From positions 310,001 to 374,000 of the forward strand of contig NZ_BJOV01000001.1 of NCBI RefSeq assembly GCF_009932475.1: a DNA stretch of 64,000 nucleotides. The letters run 5' to 3'. This document shows, in pieces, positions 7,322 through 15,215 of this stretch. The notes under the pieces are model-generated. The model was not told where the DNA came from and made no database searches. It saw only the letters and a program-made list of their open reading frames with translations. Positions within the stretch are counted from its first letter, which is position 1. The number at the start of each line of letters is the position of its first letter. The stretch comes from Gordonia spumicola. Its GTDB lineage: Bacteria > Actinomycetota > Actinomycetes > Mycobacteriales > Mycobacteriaceae. A program made the translations under genes and the position numbers.

Positions 7322-8586
7322 CCACGATCGAACGTCCGACGGTGCTCCCGTCGACCACCCCGCCGCTCAATCTGGCGCCCGCGACACCCAAGGTTGGCCG
7401 CCTCGTCGACCAGTTCGAGAAGGGCCTCGACGCCCCGATCTGCCTCACGTGGGAGCTCACCTACGCCTGCAATCTGGCGTGCGTGCACTGCCTGTCGAGT
7501 TCGGGCAAGCGCGACCCGCGCGAGCTGAGCACCGAGCAGTGCAAGGCGATCATCGACGAACTGCAGCGGATGCAGGTGTTCTACGTGAACATCGGCGGCG
7601 GCGAGCCGACCGTCCGCCCCGACTTCTGGGAGCTCGTCGACTATGCGACCAGCCACCAGGTCGGCGTGAAGTTCTCGACCAACGGTCTGCGGATCAACGC
7701 CGACGTCGCGCGGCGCCTGGCCGCGTCCGACTACGTCGACGTCCAGATCTCGCTCGACGGCGCGACCGCCGAGGTCAACGACGCCGTCCGCGGTCCCGGC
7801 TCGTTCGACATGGCGGTCCGGGCGTTGGAGAACCTCAAGAACGCGGGTTTCAAGGACGCCAAGATCAGCGTCGTCATGACGAGGCAGAACGTCGCCCAGC
7901 TCGACGAGTTCAAGGCCCTCGCCGACAAGTACGACGCGACGCTGCGCATCACCCGTCTGCGCCCGTCCGGCCGCGGCGCGGACGTCTGGGACGATCTGCA
8001 TCCGCTGCCCGAACAGCAGCGGGAACTGTACGACTGGCTCGTCGCGCACGGCGACCGCGTCCTGACCGGCGACTCGTTCTTCCATCTGTCGGCGTTCGCC
8101 GGTTCGAGCGGCGGCGCGCTGCCGGGCCTCAACCTGTGCGGCGCCGGCCGCGTGGTGTGCCTCATCGATCCGATCGGCGACGTTTACGCGTGCCCGTTCG
8201 CCATCCACGAGAACTTCCTCGCCGGCAACATCACCACCGACGGCGGGTTCCAGCAGATCTGGCAGCGCAGCGACCTGTTCCTCGAGTTGCGCGAGCCGCA
8301 GAACGCGGGAGCCTGCACCAAGTGCCAGCACTTCGACGCGTGCCGCGGCGGCTGCATGGCGGCGAAGTTCTTCACCGGCCTCCCGCTCGACGGCCCCGAT
8401 CCCGAATGCGTCCAGGGCTACGGCGAGGAACTCCTCGCAGGCGACCGGTCGAAGCCGACCGCCAACAAGGACCACTCCCGCGGCGTCCCGCTCACCCTGA
8501 TGACCCGTCCCCCGTCGCGCGACTGCGACGAGAATCCCCTCGCCGGATTCGCGCCGACAACGGCCACCGGCTGCTCGTCCTGCTGA
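7318..8586 (+). CDS. mftC: Mycofactocin radical SAM maturase MftC
   Basis: This 422-residue radical SAM/SPASM enzyme carries out oxidative decarboxylation and then C-C crosslinking of the MftA C-terminal Val-Tyr. The CxxxCxxC motif is CNLACVHC, with Cys51, Cys55 and Cys58 ligating the SAM-cleaving 4Fe-4S cluster; GGGEP follows. The C-terminal SPASM region has CGAGRVVC, YACPF, CTKCQHFDACRGGC and a late DPEC, ligands of the auxiliary clusters. The GTG at 7318 overlaps the mftB stop by GTGA. The C-terminus ends CSSC, also frequent in MftC. mftD follows after 28 bp. Confidence 0.95.
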   Translation: MTTIERPTVLPSTTPPLNLAPATPKVGRLVDQFEKGLDAPICLTWELTYACNLACVHCLSSSGKRDPRELSTEQCKAIIDELQRMQVFYVNIGGGEPTVRPDFWELVDYATSHQVGVKFSTNGLRINADVARRLAASDYVDVQISLDGATAEVNDAVRGPGSFDMAVRALENLKNAGFKDAKISVVMTRQNVAQLDEFKALADKYDATLRITRLRPSGRGADVWDDLHPLPEQQRELYDWLVAHGDRVLTGDSFFHLSAFAGSSGGALPGLNLCGAGRVVCLIDPIGDVYACPFAIHENFLAGNITTDGGFQQIWQRSDLFLELREPQNAGACTKCQHFDACRGGCMAAKFFTGLPLDGPDPECVQGYGEELLAGDRSKPTANKDHSRGVPLTLMTRPPSRDCDENPLAGFAPTTATGCSSC

Positions 8587-8614
8587 CGAGTTCTCACGAA
8601 TAGGAATTGAATCG

Positions 8615-9832
8615 ATGTCGAAGTTCTCCGAGTTGGTGGAGAAGAACCCGTGGCGCCGGAACCCCTGGTTCGAGACGGTGGGGGAGGCGCAGCGTCGCGC
8701 CCAGAAGCGGCTGCCGAAGACGGTGTACTCGTCACTTGTCGCCGGCACCCAGGCCGGTATCACCCTGCGCGACAACGTCGAGGCCTTCGACGAACTCGGC
8801 TTCGCTCCGCACGTCGTCGGAGCGACGCCGGAGCGCGACCTGACCACCAGGGTGATGGGCCAGGACCTGCCGTTCCCGGTGATGATCAGCCCGACCGGAG
8901 TGCAGGCCGTCAACCCGGACGGCGAGGTCGCCGTCGCGCGCGCCGCCGCCAACCGCGGCACCGCGATGGGCCTGTCGAGCTTCGCGTCGAAGCCCGTCGA
9001 AGAGGTCACCGCCGTCAACGACAAGGTCTTCTTCCAGATCTACTGGCTCGGCAGCAAGGAAGACATCCTCGCCCGCGCCCAGCGGGCGAAGGAGGCGGGC
9101 TGCAAGGGTCTGATCGTGACCACCGACTGGGTGTTCAACGTCGGACGTGACTGGGGCAGCCCGGAGATCCCCGAACAGGTGGACGTCCGCGCCGTCGCCA
9201 AGCTCGCGCCGGAGATGATCACCAAGCCGAGCTATGCGATGAGCTGGTTCCGCGACGGCAAGCTCATCATCCCCGACTTGTCCGCGCCGAACATCGCGCA
9301 CCGGGGCGAACCCGGTCCGACGTTCTTCGACGTCTACGGCACCTGGATGAACACGCCCCCGCCCACGTGGGACGACCTGCAGTGGCTGCGTGAGCAGTGG
9401 GACGGCCCGTTCATGGTCAAGGGCATCACCCGCATCGACGACGCCAAGCGCGCCCGCGACATCGGAGCCACGGCGATCTCGGTGTCGAATCACGGGGGCA
9501 ACAACCTCGACGGCACGCCTGCGACGATCCGCGTCCTCGGCCCGATTGCCGACGAGGTCGGCAAGGACCTCGACGTCCTGCTCGACGGCGGCATCCGCCG
9601 CGGCAGCGATGTCACGAAGGCGCTCGCGCTGGGCGCGAAGGCGGTCATGATCGGCCGCGCCTACCTGTGGGGCCTGGCCGCCAACGGACAGACGGGTGTG
9701 GAGAACGTCCTCGACCTGCTCCGCATGGGTGTCGACTCGTCGTTGATGGGACTGGGCAAGGCGTCGATCGCCGACCTCTCCCGCGACGACCTGATCATTC
9801 CCGAGGGCTTCGAGCGCACCTTCGGCGCCTGA
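8615..9832 (+). CDS. mftD: Premycofactocin synthase MftD (FMN-dependent dehydrogenase)
   Basis: This 405-residue protein belongs to the FMN alpha-hydroxy-acid dehydrogenase family. In mycofactocin maturation MftD oxidatively deaminates the AHDP intermediate to the alpha-keto amide premycofactocin. Visible signs are PFPVMISPTGVQAV near the start of the barrel, SNHGGNNLDG with His293 as the active-site base, LLDGGIRRGSDV and AVMIGRAYLWGLAANG, which bind FMN phosphate. The ATG at 8615 is preceded by an A-rich AGGAATTGAATCG leader. It is the last gene of the first mft block; the opposite-strand transporter starts 15 bp beyond. Confidence 0.94.
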   Translation: MSKFSELVEKNPWRRNPWFETVGEAQRRAQKRLPKTVYSSLVAGTQAGITLRDNVEAFDELGFAPHVVGATPERDLTTRVMGQDLPFPVMISPTGVQAVNPDGEVAVARAAANRGTAMGLSSFASKPVEEVTAVNDKVFFQIYWLGSKEDILARAQRAKEAGCKGLIVTTDWVFNVGRDWGSPEIPEQVDVRAVAKLAPEMITKPSYAMSWFRDGKLIIPDLSAPNIAHRGEPGPTFFDVYGTWMNTPPPTWDDLQWLREQWDGPFMVKGITRIDDAKRARDIGATAISVSNHGGNNLDGTPATIRVLGPIADEVGKDLDVLLDGGIRRGSDVTKALALGAKAVMIGRAYLWGLAANGQTGVENVLDLLRMGVDSSLMGLGKASIADLSRDDLIIPEGFERTFGA

Positions 9833-9847
9833 GCGTTTGTTGTCGGC

Positions 9848-10759
9848 TCAGTCGGCGCTGAGCTCCGGGTCGGCGGTGATCGAGACGGTCGCCCAGACCT
9901 CGTAGTCGAGCGCACCGAGTTCGGCGCCGACGGCCCGCCGGACTTCATCCTCGTCGTGGACCGTCCAGCCGTCGTCGTCGACGATGACGTAGTCGATCTC
10001 CACGTAGAGTCGTCTGCCGAGTCTCGCCGATCGGATCAGCGGTGCGGGAAGCCCGAACGGCGTCTGCGCGCGGGCGACTGCGGCCGCCACCTCGTCGCGG
10101 ATCGGCCTGTCTGGCGCCGCCTCCATCAGCTGACGGACGGCCGTTCGCATGAGTCCGACGGTTGTCGGGAGGATTCCTGCACAGGCGACGATCACCAGGA
10201 TCGGATCGATGTACCGGGCGATCGTCGCGCCGCCCGCGAGCATGCCGAGAAGTCCGCCTGCTCCGATCACGGCACTCAGGGCGAAACTGACCCGCCACGA
10301 CACCTTTTCGGTCATGGCGAGTTCGGAGGCGGCCGACGGGCCTCGCAGGAGGGCGATGACAACGAGGCAGGCTATCGCCGTCACCGCGCCGTAGACGAGG
10401 ATGTTCGTCGCCGACGCGTCCGCCCCGCCGTCGATGATCAGCGTGATCGCGTCGAGGGCTCCGTACACGACGGTGCCGAGGAGTGCGGCGCTTTGCAGCG
10501 CGATGGCGAGCGGGACCGCGGCATGCTTGCCGTACGGGTGTCGGGCCGTCGGAGGCTCGGAGGCGGCGCGGGCCGCGGCCTTCGAGACGAACACGAGTAT
10601 CAGGCCCGCGAGCGCGAAGACTCCGTCGAACAGTATGACGCGGGTCGATGTGACCAGCCCCCACACCACGGCTCCGCCGCCGATGACGATCATCGCGACG
10701 AGACTGATGTCGAGGGCCCGTTGTTCCGCGCGTTCGATCGCCGCAGAGTTCGTTCCCAT
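9848..10759 (-). CDS. Cation diffusion facilitator-like transporter
   Basis: This 303-residue protein shows six hydrophobic segments and the cation-diffusion-facilitator layout. An early helix carries FDGVFAL, then HPYGKHAAVPLAI marks the cytoplasmic loop before helix three. Helix five ends with YIDPILVIVA, and a C-terminal cytoplasmic domain has alternating strands (LYVEIDYVIVDDDGWTVHD). CDF proteins exchange divalent metals for protons; the metal cannot be told here. The usual HxxxD of helices 2 and 5 is only partly kept, so the substrate could be unusual. It lies opposite in direction between mftD and the SDR, splitting the mycofactocin genes. Confidence 0.75.
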   Translation of the reverse strand: MGTNSAAIERAEQRALDISLVAMIVIGGGAVVWGLVTSTRVILFDGVFALAGLILVFVSKAAARAASEPPTARHPYGKHAAVPLAIALQSAALLGTVVYGALDAITLIIDGGADASATNILVYGAVTAIACLVVIALLRGPSAASELAMTEKVSWRVSFALSAVIGAGGLLGMLAGGATIARYIDPILVIVACAGILPTTVGLMRTAVRQLMEAAPDRPIRDEVAAAVARAQTPFGLPAPLIRSARLGRRLYVEIDYVIVDDDGWTVHDEDEVRRAVGAELGALDYEVWATVSITADPELSAD

Positions 10760-10880
10760 GCGGTGACAATGCCAGACTTCTCCGCCGATCGGCGGTGAAC
10801 TCCGGCCCGAGTCTTCCGGTGTCCGCCGGGAGGCTGCCCGCTCGTGGGACGACGACCGGCGATGTCCGGTCCGGGATGAC

Positions 10881-10894
10881 TAGAACGTGTTACA
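10881..10894 (+). promoter_or_regulatory. KstR-type operator upstream of mycofactocin-type SDR
   Basis: TAGAACGTGTTACA matches TnnAACnnGTTnnA at every fixed position and shares the core TAGAAC(N)TGTT with the other two sites. It lies 40 bp before the SDR start at 10935. Confidence 0.75.
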
Positions 10895-10934
10895 GTTCGG
10901 CAATTCGACAGTGTGTCAGGAAGGTGCTGCGGTT

Positions 10935-11735
10935 ATGGGTCAGTTCGACGGTCAGGTCGTCTACATCACGGGAATCGCCCGAGGTCAGGGGCGCAATCAC
11001 GCGATCCGGTTCGCGCGGGAGGGCGCCAAGGTCATCGGCATGGACATCGCCGACCGCGTCGCCGACCACATGACGTATCCGCCTGCGACGGGCGACGACT
11101 TCGCCGAGACCGTCCGCCTCGTCGAGGCGGCGGGCGGCGAGATCCTCGCGCGCCAGGGCGACACCCGCGACCTCGCATTCCAGCAGCAGCTGATCGCGGA
11201 CGGCGTCGAACGCTTCGGACGTCTCGATCACGTCGTCGCGAACGCGGGAATCCTGACGTGGGGACTCACCTGGGAGCTCACCGAGGAGCAGTTCACGGAC
11301 GTCGTCGACGTCAACCTCGTCGGTACCTGGAAGACGCTGAAGGCGGCGATCCCCGCCATGATCGACGCGGGCAACGGCGGAAGCATCGTGATCATCTCGT
11401 CGTGTGCGGGCATCAAGGCCATGCCTGCGCAGGCCTCGTACTCGGCGTCGAAGTTCGGACTGCGCGGCCTGGCGCAGACCGCGGCCAAGGAACTCGGACC
11501 GCAGAAGATCCGCGTCAACACCGTGCACCCGTACGCCGTGCACACGGCGATGGGCCTCGAGGACTCGTCGGCCATCAAGGCCTTCCAGGAATGGGGCCGC
11601 CACTTCCCGTCGATGATGGACCACTATCCGGTCGCCAGCGTCGACGATCTCACCGACGCCGTCGTCTACCTGTCGTCCGCCGCAGCGGTCACCGGAGCCG
11701 AGTTCCAGATCGACATGGGCGCCACCAAGGTCTAA
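10935..11735 (+). CDS. Mycofactocin-coupled SDR family oxidoreductase
   Basis: This 266-residue short-chain dehydrogenase has the variant cofactor motif TGIARGQGR (residues 12-20) and an extended loop after the second strand (about 38-75). That is the pattern of the mycofactocin-coupled SDR subfamily (carveol-dehydrogenase-like), which holds NAD non-exchangeably and passes electrons to mycofactocin. The catalytic residues are Ser156, Tyr169 and Lys173 (YSASK), with NAG at about 103. ATG 10935 is chosen because AGGAAGG lies just upstream. An earlier ATG-like start at 10887 would sit inside the KstR box. The operator suggests a sterol- or terpenoid-alcohol substrate. It ends at the nested hairpin. 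Confidence 0.88.
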   Translation: MGQFDGQVVYITGIARGQGRNHAIRFAREGAKVIGMDIADRVADHMTYPPATGDDFAETVRLVEAAGGEILARQGDTRDLAFQQQLIADGVERFGRLDHVVANAGILTWGLTWELTEEQFTDVVDVNLVGTWKTLKAAIPAMIDAGNGGSIVIISSCAGIKAMPAQASYSASKFGLRGLAQTAAKELGPQKIRVNTVHPYAVHTAMGLEDSSAIKAFQEWGRHFPSMMDHYPVASVDDLTDAVVYLSSAAAVTGAEFQIDMGATKV

Positions 11736-11738
11736 GTT

Positions 11739-11815
11739 CTCCGAAGATCGGTTCAACCATTGAGGTCCGCTGGCAATCTGCCAGCGGACCTCACTAGTTG
11801 AACCGATCTTCGGAG
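11739..11815. terminator. Nested inverted repeat between convergent genes (bidirectional terminator candidate)
   Basis: An outer pair of perfect 19-bp arms (11739-11757 and 11797-11815) encloses an inner pair of perfect 15-bp arms (11761-11775 and 11779-11793) with a three-base loop. Three unpaired bases lie on each side between the stems. It sits exactly between the convergent SDR and racemase genes. No T-run follows, so it is not a textbook intrinsic terminator, though actinobacterial terminators often lack one. Confidence 0.7.
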
Positions 11816-11831
11816 AGCGTGTGCGGGTGTG

Positions 11832-12947
11832 TCAGCTGTCGGGCCAGAGCGACGCAGGGTCGGTGGCGACGCGGGTGGGCCCGGTCGGGGTGACCGTCTG
11901 CGAGCGGGCGAACCGCGGGGCCACCTGAGCCTGCATCACACCGTCGATCTCGACGAGTGAACCGCGGGCGGCCAGATGCGGGTCGTTCGGGGCCTCGGTG
12001 AAGTCGAGGATCGGCGACGTGCAGGCGTCGGTGCCGTCGAAGATCTCGGCCCACTCGTCGCGGGTCTTGGTCTTGAACGTGTCGACGAAGATCTGCTTCA
12101 GCTCGCCCCAACGGGCCTGATCGAGCTGGTGGGGCAGGGCGTCGGTGTCGAGTTCGAGGAGGCGGACGAGCTCGGCGTAGAACTGCGGCTCGATCGCGCC
12201 GACCGCCATCCACTTGCCGTCGGACGTCTCGTACACCTCGTAGAACGGCGCACCGGTGTCGAGGAGGTTGACGCCGCGCTGGTCCTTCCACAGACCGGTG
12301 CCGCGGAACGCCCACATCATCTGGCCGAGGACGCCCGCGCCGTCGACCATCGCCGCGTCGATCACCTCGCCCTTGCCGGACACCGCGCGCTCGACGAGGG
12401 CCGCCAGGATGCCGACGACCAGGAACATGGAGCCGCCGCCGAAGTCGCCGACGAAGTTGAGCGGGGGAGTGGGCTTCTCGTCGGGACGGCCGATGGCGTG
12501 GAGCATGCCGGTCAGCGAGATGTAGTTCATGTCGTGCCCGGCGAGGTTGGCGCGCGGACCATCCTGGCCCCAGCCGGTCATGCGACCGTAGATCAGGCCC
12601 TCGTTGACCTGGGCGAGGTCGTCCGGCCCGAACCCGAGACGCTCCATGACGCCCGGACGGAATCCCTCGATCACCACGTCGGCCTTCGCGACGAGGTTGA
12701 GGATGGTCTCGCGGTCGGACGGGTTCTTCAGGTTCGCCTCGACCACGCGGCGGCCGCGGAGCAGGGCGTCGGCGTTGCGGTTCGGGTCGGGGAGTTCTCC
12801 GGGACGCTGGACGCGGATCACGTCGGCTCCGAGGTCGGCGAGCAGCATCGCCGCGTGCGGGCCGGGTCCGATACCCGCGAATTCGATGACGCGAATGTTC
12901 GCGAGCGGGCCGGAGCGGCCCGACGGGGCGCGGTTCGTCGTGGTCAT
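11832..12947 (-). CDS. mcr: Alpha-methylacyl-CoA racemase (CaiB/BaiF family)
   Basis: This 371-residue protein closely follows the known sequence of Mycobacterium tuberculosis MCR (AGIGPGPHAAM, ARMTGWGQ-like GRMTGWGQ, GHDMNYIS, VGDFGGGSMFL). The catalytic acid/base pair is visible as His138 and Asp168, with Glu240 in YEVYE. The enzyme interconverts 2R and 2S methyl-branched acyl-CoA, needed for beta-oxidation of the cholesterol side chain and of methyl-branched lipids. The ATG at 12947 has GGAGG (minus strand, 12957-12961) before it. It lies between the two mft blocks on the opposite strand. Upstream is a GGTGA-N10-TCACC repeat (12969-12988) but no convincing KstR box. Confidence 0.88.
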   Translation of the reverse strand: MTTTNRAPSGRSGPLANIRVIEFAGIGPGPHAAMLLADLGADVIRVQRPGELPDPNRNADALLRGRRVVEANLKNPSDRETILNLVAKADVVIEGFRPGVMERLGFGPDDLAQVNEGLIYGRMTGWGQDGPRANLAGHDMNYISLTGMLHAIGRPDEKPTPPLNFVGDFGGGSMFLVVGILAALVERAVSGKGEVIDAAMVDGAGVLGQMMWAFRGTGLWKDQRGVNLLDTGAPFYEVYETSDGKWMAVGAIEPQFYAELVRLLELDTDALPHQLDQARWGELKQIFVDTFKTKTRDEWAEIFDGTDACTSPILDFTEAPNDPHLAARGSLVEIDGVMQAQVAPRFARSQTVTPTGPTRVATDPASLWPDS

Positions 12948-12968
12948 GAAGTGCCTCCGATGAAGTCG

Positions 12969-12988
12969 GGTGAGTGTTCTGTATCACC
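12969..12988. promoter_or_regulatory. Inverted repeat upstream of the racemase gene
   Basis: GGTGA, ten bases, TCACC. It sits 22-41 bp before the racemase start and could be a regulator site or a chance match; no factor is assigned. Confidence 0.25.
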
Positions 12989-13104
12989 TGGTTTCACTCA
13001 GCATTACACACGCCGCATAAGTGGACTTGTCGCGGGCGTCGGTCGTCGAACTTCTCGCGCCTCGGGTGCTGACGGGAGTCACGCGCATCGGTAGGGTTGT
13101 CCGA

Positions 13105-13812
13105 ATGACGCCTGCGCTCGAACTGGGGTCGTCGACGTGGAGCGAACTGATCGACAGGGAACTGACGATCGTCGTACCGGTCGGGGCCGTCGAACAGCAT
13201 GGACCGCACCTTCCGCTGCACACCGACGGCGTGATCGCAGCCGAGGTGGCGACGCGCGCGGTGACGCTGGCCGACGTCGACGCGTTGACCGCTCCCACCG
13301 TCGCCTACGGGGCGTCGGGTGAGCACGAGGGATTCCCCGGGACGGTGTCGATCGGCGTCGACGTGATGGAGCGACTGATCGTCGAGTACGGCAGGAGCGC
13401 GTGCCGCTGGGCCACGCGCATCGTCTTCGTGAACGGCCACGGCGGCAACGCTCTCGCACTCGCGGCCGCGGTGCGGCTGCTGCGGTACGAGGGACGGGAC
13501 GCGGCGTGGTGGCCGTGCGCGTTCCCCGGAGCCGACGCGCATGCGGGCGACACGGAGACGTCGATCCTGCTCGCGACCGAACCCGCTGCGGTCCGCGTCG
13601 AGCGTGCCGCGGTCGGCAACACCGCCCCGATCGCGACGTTGATGGACGACATGCGCGCGGGTGGCGTGGCCGCGGTCAGCGCCACCGGAGTGCTCGGCGA
13701 TCCGACCACGGCCGACGCGGGCCGCGGCGCCGCACTGCTCGCCGCGTCGGCGCGGACGCTCGCCGACGCGTTGACCGGTTGGACAGTCGGCGACGACGGG
13801 CGGCTCTCGTGA
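13105..13812 (+). CDS. mftE: Mycofactocin precursor peptide peptidase MftE
   Basis: This 235-residue creatininase-family metallopeptidase cleaves the crosslinked C-terminal Val-Tyr dipeptide (AHDP) from modified MftA. Metal ligands are visible in VGAVEQHGPHLPLHTD (Glu30, His32, Asp41), NGHGGN (His112) and AHAGDTETS (Glu151). ATG 13105 is used because it gives the family's usual N-terminus. A GTG at 13021 is in frame but would add 28 residues without homology. It opens the second mft block, diverging from the racemase by 157 bp. The stop overlaps the mftF start. Confidence 0.92.
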   Translation: MTPALELGSSTWSELIDRELTIVVPVGAVEQHGPHLPLHTDGVIAAEVATRAVTLADVDALTAPTVAYGASGEHEGFPGTVSIGVDVMERLIVEYGRSACRWATRIVFVNGHGGNALALAAAVRLLRYEGRDAAWWPCAFPGADAHAGDTETSILLATEPAAVRVERAAVGNTAPIATLMDDMRAGGVAAVSATGVLGDPTTADAGRGAALLAASARTLADALTGWTVGDDGRLS

Positions 13813-15215
13813 GCGGTCCGTCGACCACGGCGCTGCCGGTGGGCTTCCAAGTGCAGATCGACCTGCGGTGCGCCCGCAACGGCAACCTGCGGCACCTTGT
13901 CGGCGGTTCGCCGATGCGGGTGATGAAACTGTCCGACGCGGCGCTCGGCATGACGTCGGCCGACGGTCGGATCGCGGTCGCCGACGCGGGCACCCGCGTC
14001 CTCGCGCGCAGACTGCTCGACGCGGGCATCGCGCATCCCCGGCCCATGTCCGGCCCGGGCCGAGACGACGTGACCGTCGTGATCCCGGTGCGCGACAACC
14101 AGTCCGGCGTCGAGCGCCTGATCGCTGCGCTGCACCGCTGCGACGTGCCGGTGATCGTCGTCGACGACGGGTCGAGTGCGCCGATCACCGCGGCCGAGCC
14201 GGTCCGCGTGATCCGGTTCGACGAGAACCGCGGTCCGGCCGCGGCGCGCAACGCCGGACTGGCGGCCGCCGAGACGGACTTCGTCGCGTTCCTCGACTCC
14301 GACACCGTCCCGACGGGCGACTGGCTCACCATGCTGCTCGGGCACTTCGCCGATCCGGCCGTCGCCATCGTCGCGCCGCGCATCGTCGGACTGCAGGCGG
14401 GTTCCACGGGCGCCGTCGCCGACTACGCGAACCGCTTCTCGTCGCTGGACATGGGGCCGCGCGAGGCCCTCGTCGCGCCGGGCAGCCCGATGGCGTACGT
14501 TCCGAGCGCGGCGATGATCGTCCGACGTGACGGGTTCCTCGGGTTCGACGAGTCGCTCCGGGTGGCCGAGGACGTCGACCTGTGCTGGCGGACGCAGCGC
14601 GACGGCTGGCACATCCGGTACGACCCGATCGCGGAGGTCGCGCACGACCACCGGGAGTCGTTGTCGGGGATGCTGAACCGCCGTCGGTTCTACGGGACGG
14701 GCGCCGCCGAACTCGCCGTCCGACACGGCTCGCTCGCCGCGCCGCTCGTGATGACCGCGCCGATCGCGACGGGCGTGATCGCCCTGTCGACGCGGAGTCG
14801 TATCGGGATGCTCGTCGCGGCGGTGATCGCCGCGTTCGTCTTCCGGCGCACCGTCGGGTTGCTGAAGCATGTGCCGTACGCGCCCCGGATCGCCGCGCGG
14901 AACACGGGCCGGGCCTTCGGGTTCGGACTCGGCCAGGTCGCGGCGGCCGTGTTGCGGCACTACTGGCCGCTGTCGCTGCTCGGGTGCCTCATCAGCAGGC
15001 GTTTCCGGGTGTGGCTGGCCTGGGCGGCGATCGTCGAGGCGTTGGTGATGTGGGTCCGAAGCCAACTCGTCGACCCGGAGGCCCCGGTGATGAGCCCCGT
15101 CCACTACGTGGTCTTCCGGAGGTTGGACGATCTCGCCTACGGTGCGGGCCTCTGGCAGGGCGTCGTCGGTCGGCGCGATGTCGGTGCGCTGCGTCCGGTG
15201 CTGTCGCTCTCGTGA
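13809..15215 (+). CDS. mftF: Mycofactocin glycosyltransferase MftF
   Basis: This 468-residue family-2 glycosyltransferase builds the beta-1,4-glucan tail of mycofactocin from activated glucose. The N-terminal region of about 80 residues, specific to MftF, holds GFQVQIDLRC. The GT-A domain starts near VTVVIPVRDNQ, with VVDDGSS, a DxD at Asp163-Ser164-Asp165 (FLDSDT) and EDVDLCWR for acceptor/catalytic contacts. Hydrophobic segments near residues 313-360 and 380-420 suggest membrane association. The GTG start overlaps the mftE stop (GTGA) and its own stop overlaps mftG. Confidence 0.93.
   Translation: MSGPSTTALPVGFQVQIDLRCARNGNLRHLVGGSPMRVMKLSDAALGMTSADGRIAVADAGTRVLARRLLDAGIAHPRPMSGPGRDDVTVVIPVRDNQSGVERLIAALHRCDVPVIVVDDGSSAPITAAEPVRVIRFDENRGPAAARNAGLAAAETDFVAFLDSDTVPTGDWLTMLLGHFADPAVAIVAPRIVGLQAGSTGAVADYANRFSSLDMGPREALVAPGSPMAYVPSAAMIVRRDGFLGFDESLRVAEDVDLCWRTQRDGWHIRYDPIAEVAHDHRESLSGMLNRRRFYGTGAAELAVRHGSLAAPLVMTAPIATGVIALSTRSRIGMLVAAVIAAFVFRRTVGLLKHVPYAPRIAARNTGRAFGFGLGQVAAAVLRHYWPLSLLGCLISRRFRVWLAWAAIVEALVMWVRSQLVDPEAPVMSPVHYVVFRRLDDLAYGAGLWQGVVGRRDVGALRPVLSLS

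Noticed and set aside
10887..10934. An earlier start for the mycofactocin-type SDR
   Set aside because: It would begin inside the KstR operator, and AGGAAGG fits ATG 10935.
12983..12996. KstR-like half site before the racemase gene
   Set aside because: It has two mismatches to the consensus (GGT for GTT, and the last base), much weaker than the other three sites.
13021..13104. An earlier GTG start for mftE
   Set aside because: It would add 28 residues with no family similarity, reaching into the divergent promoter region.
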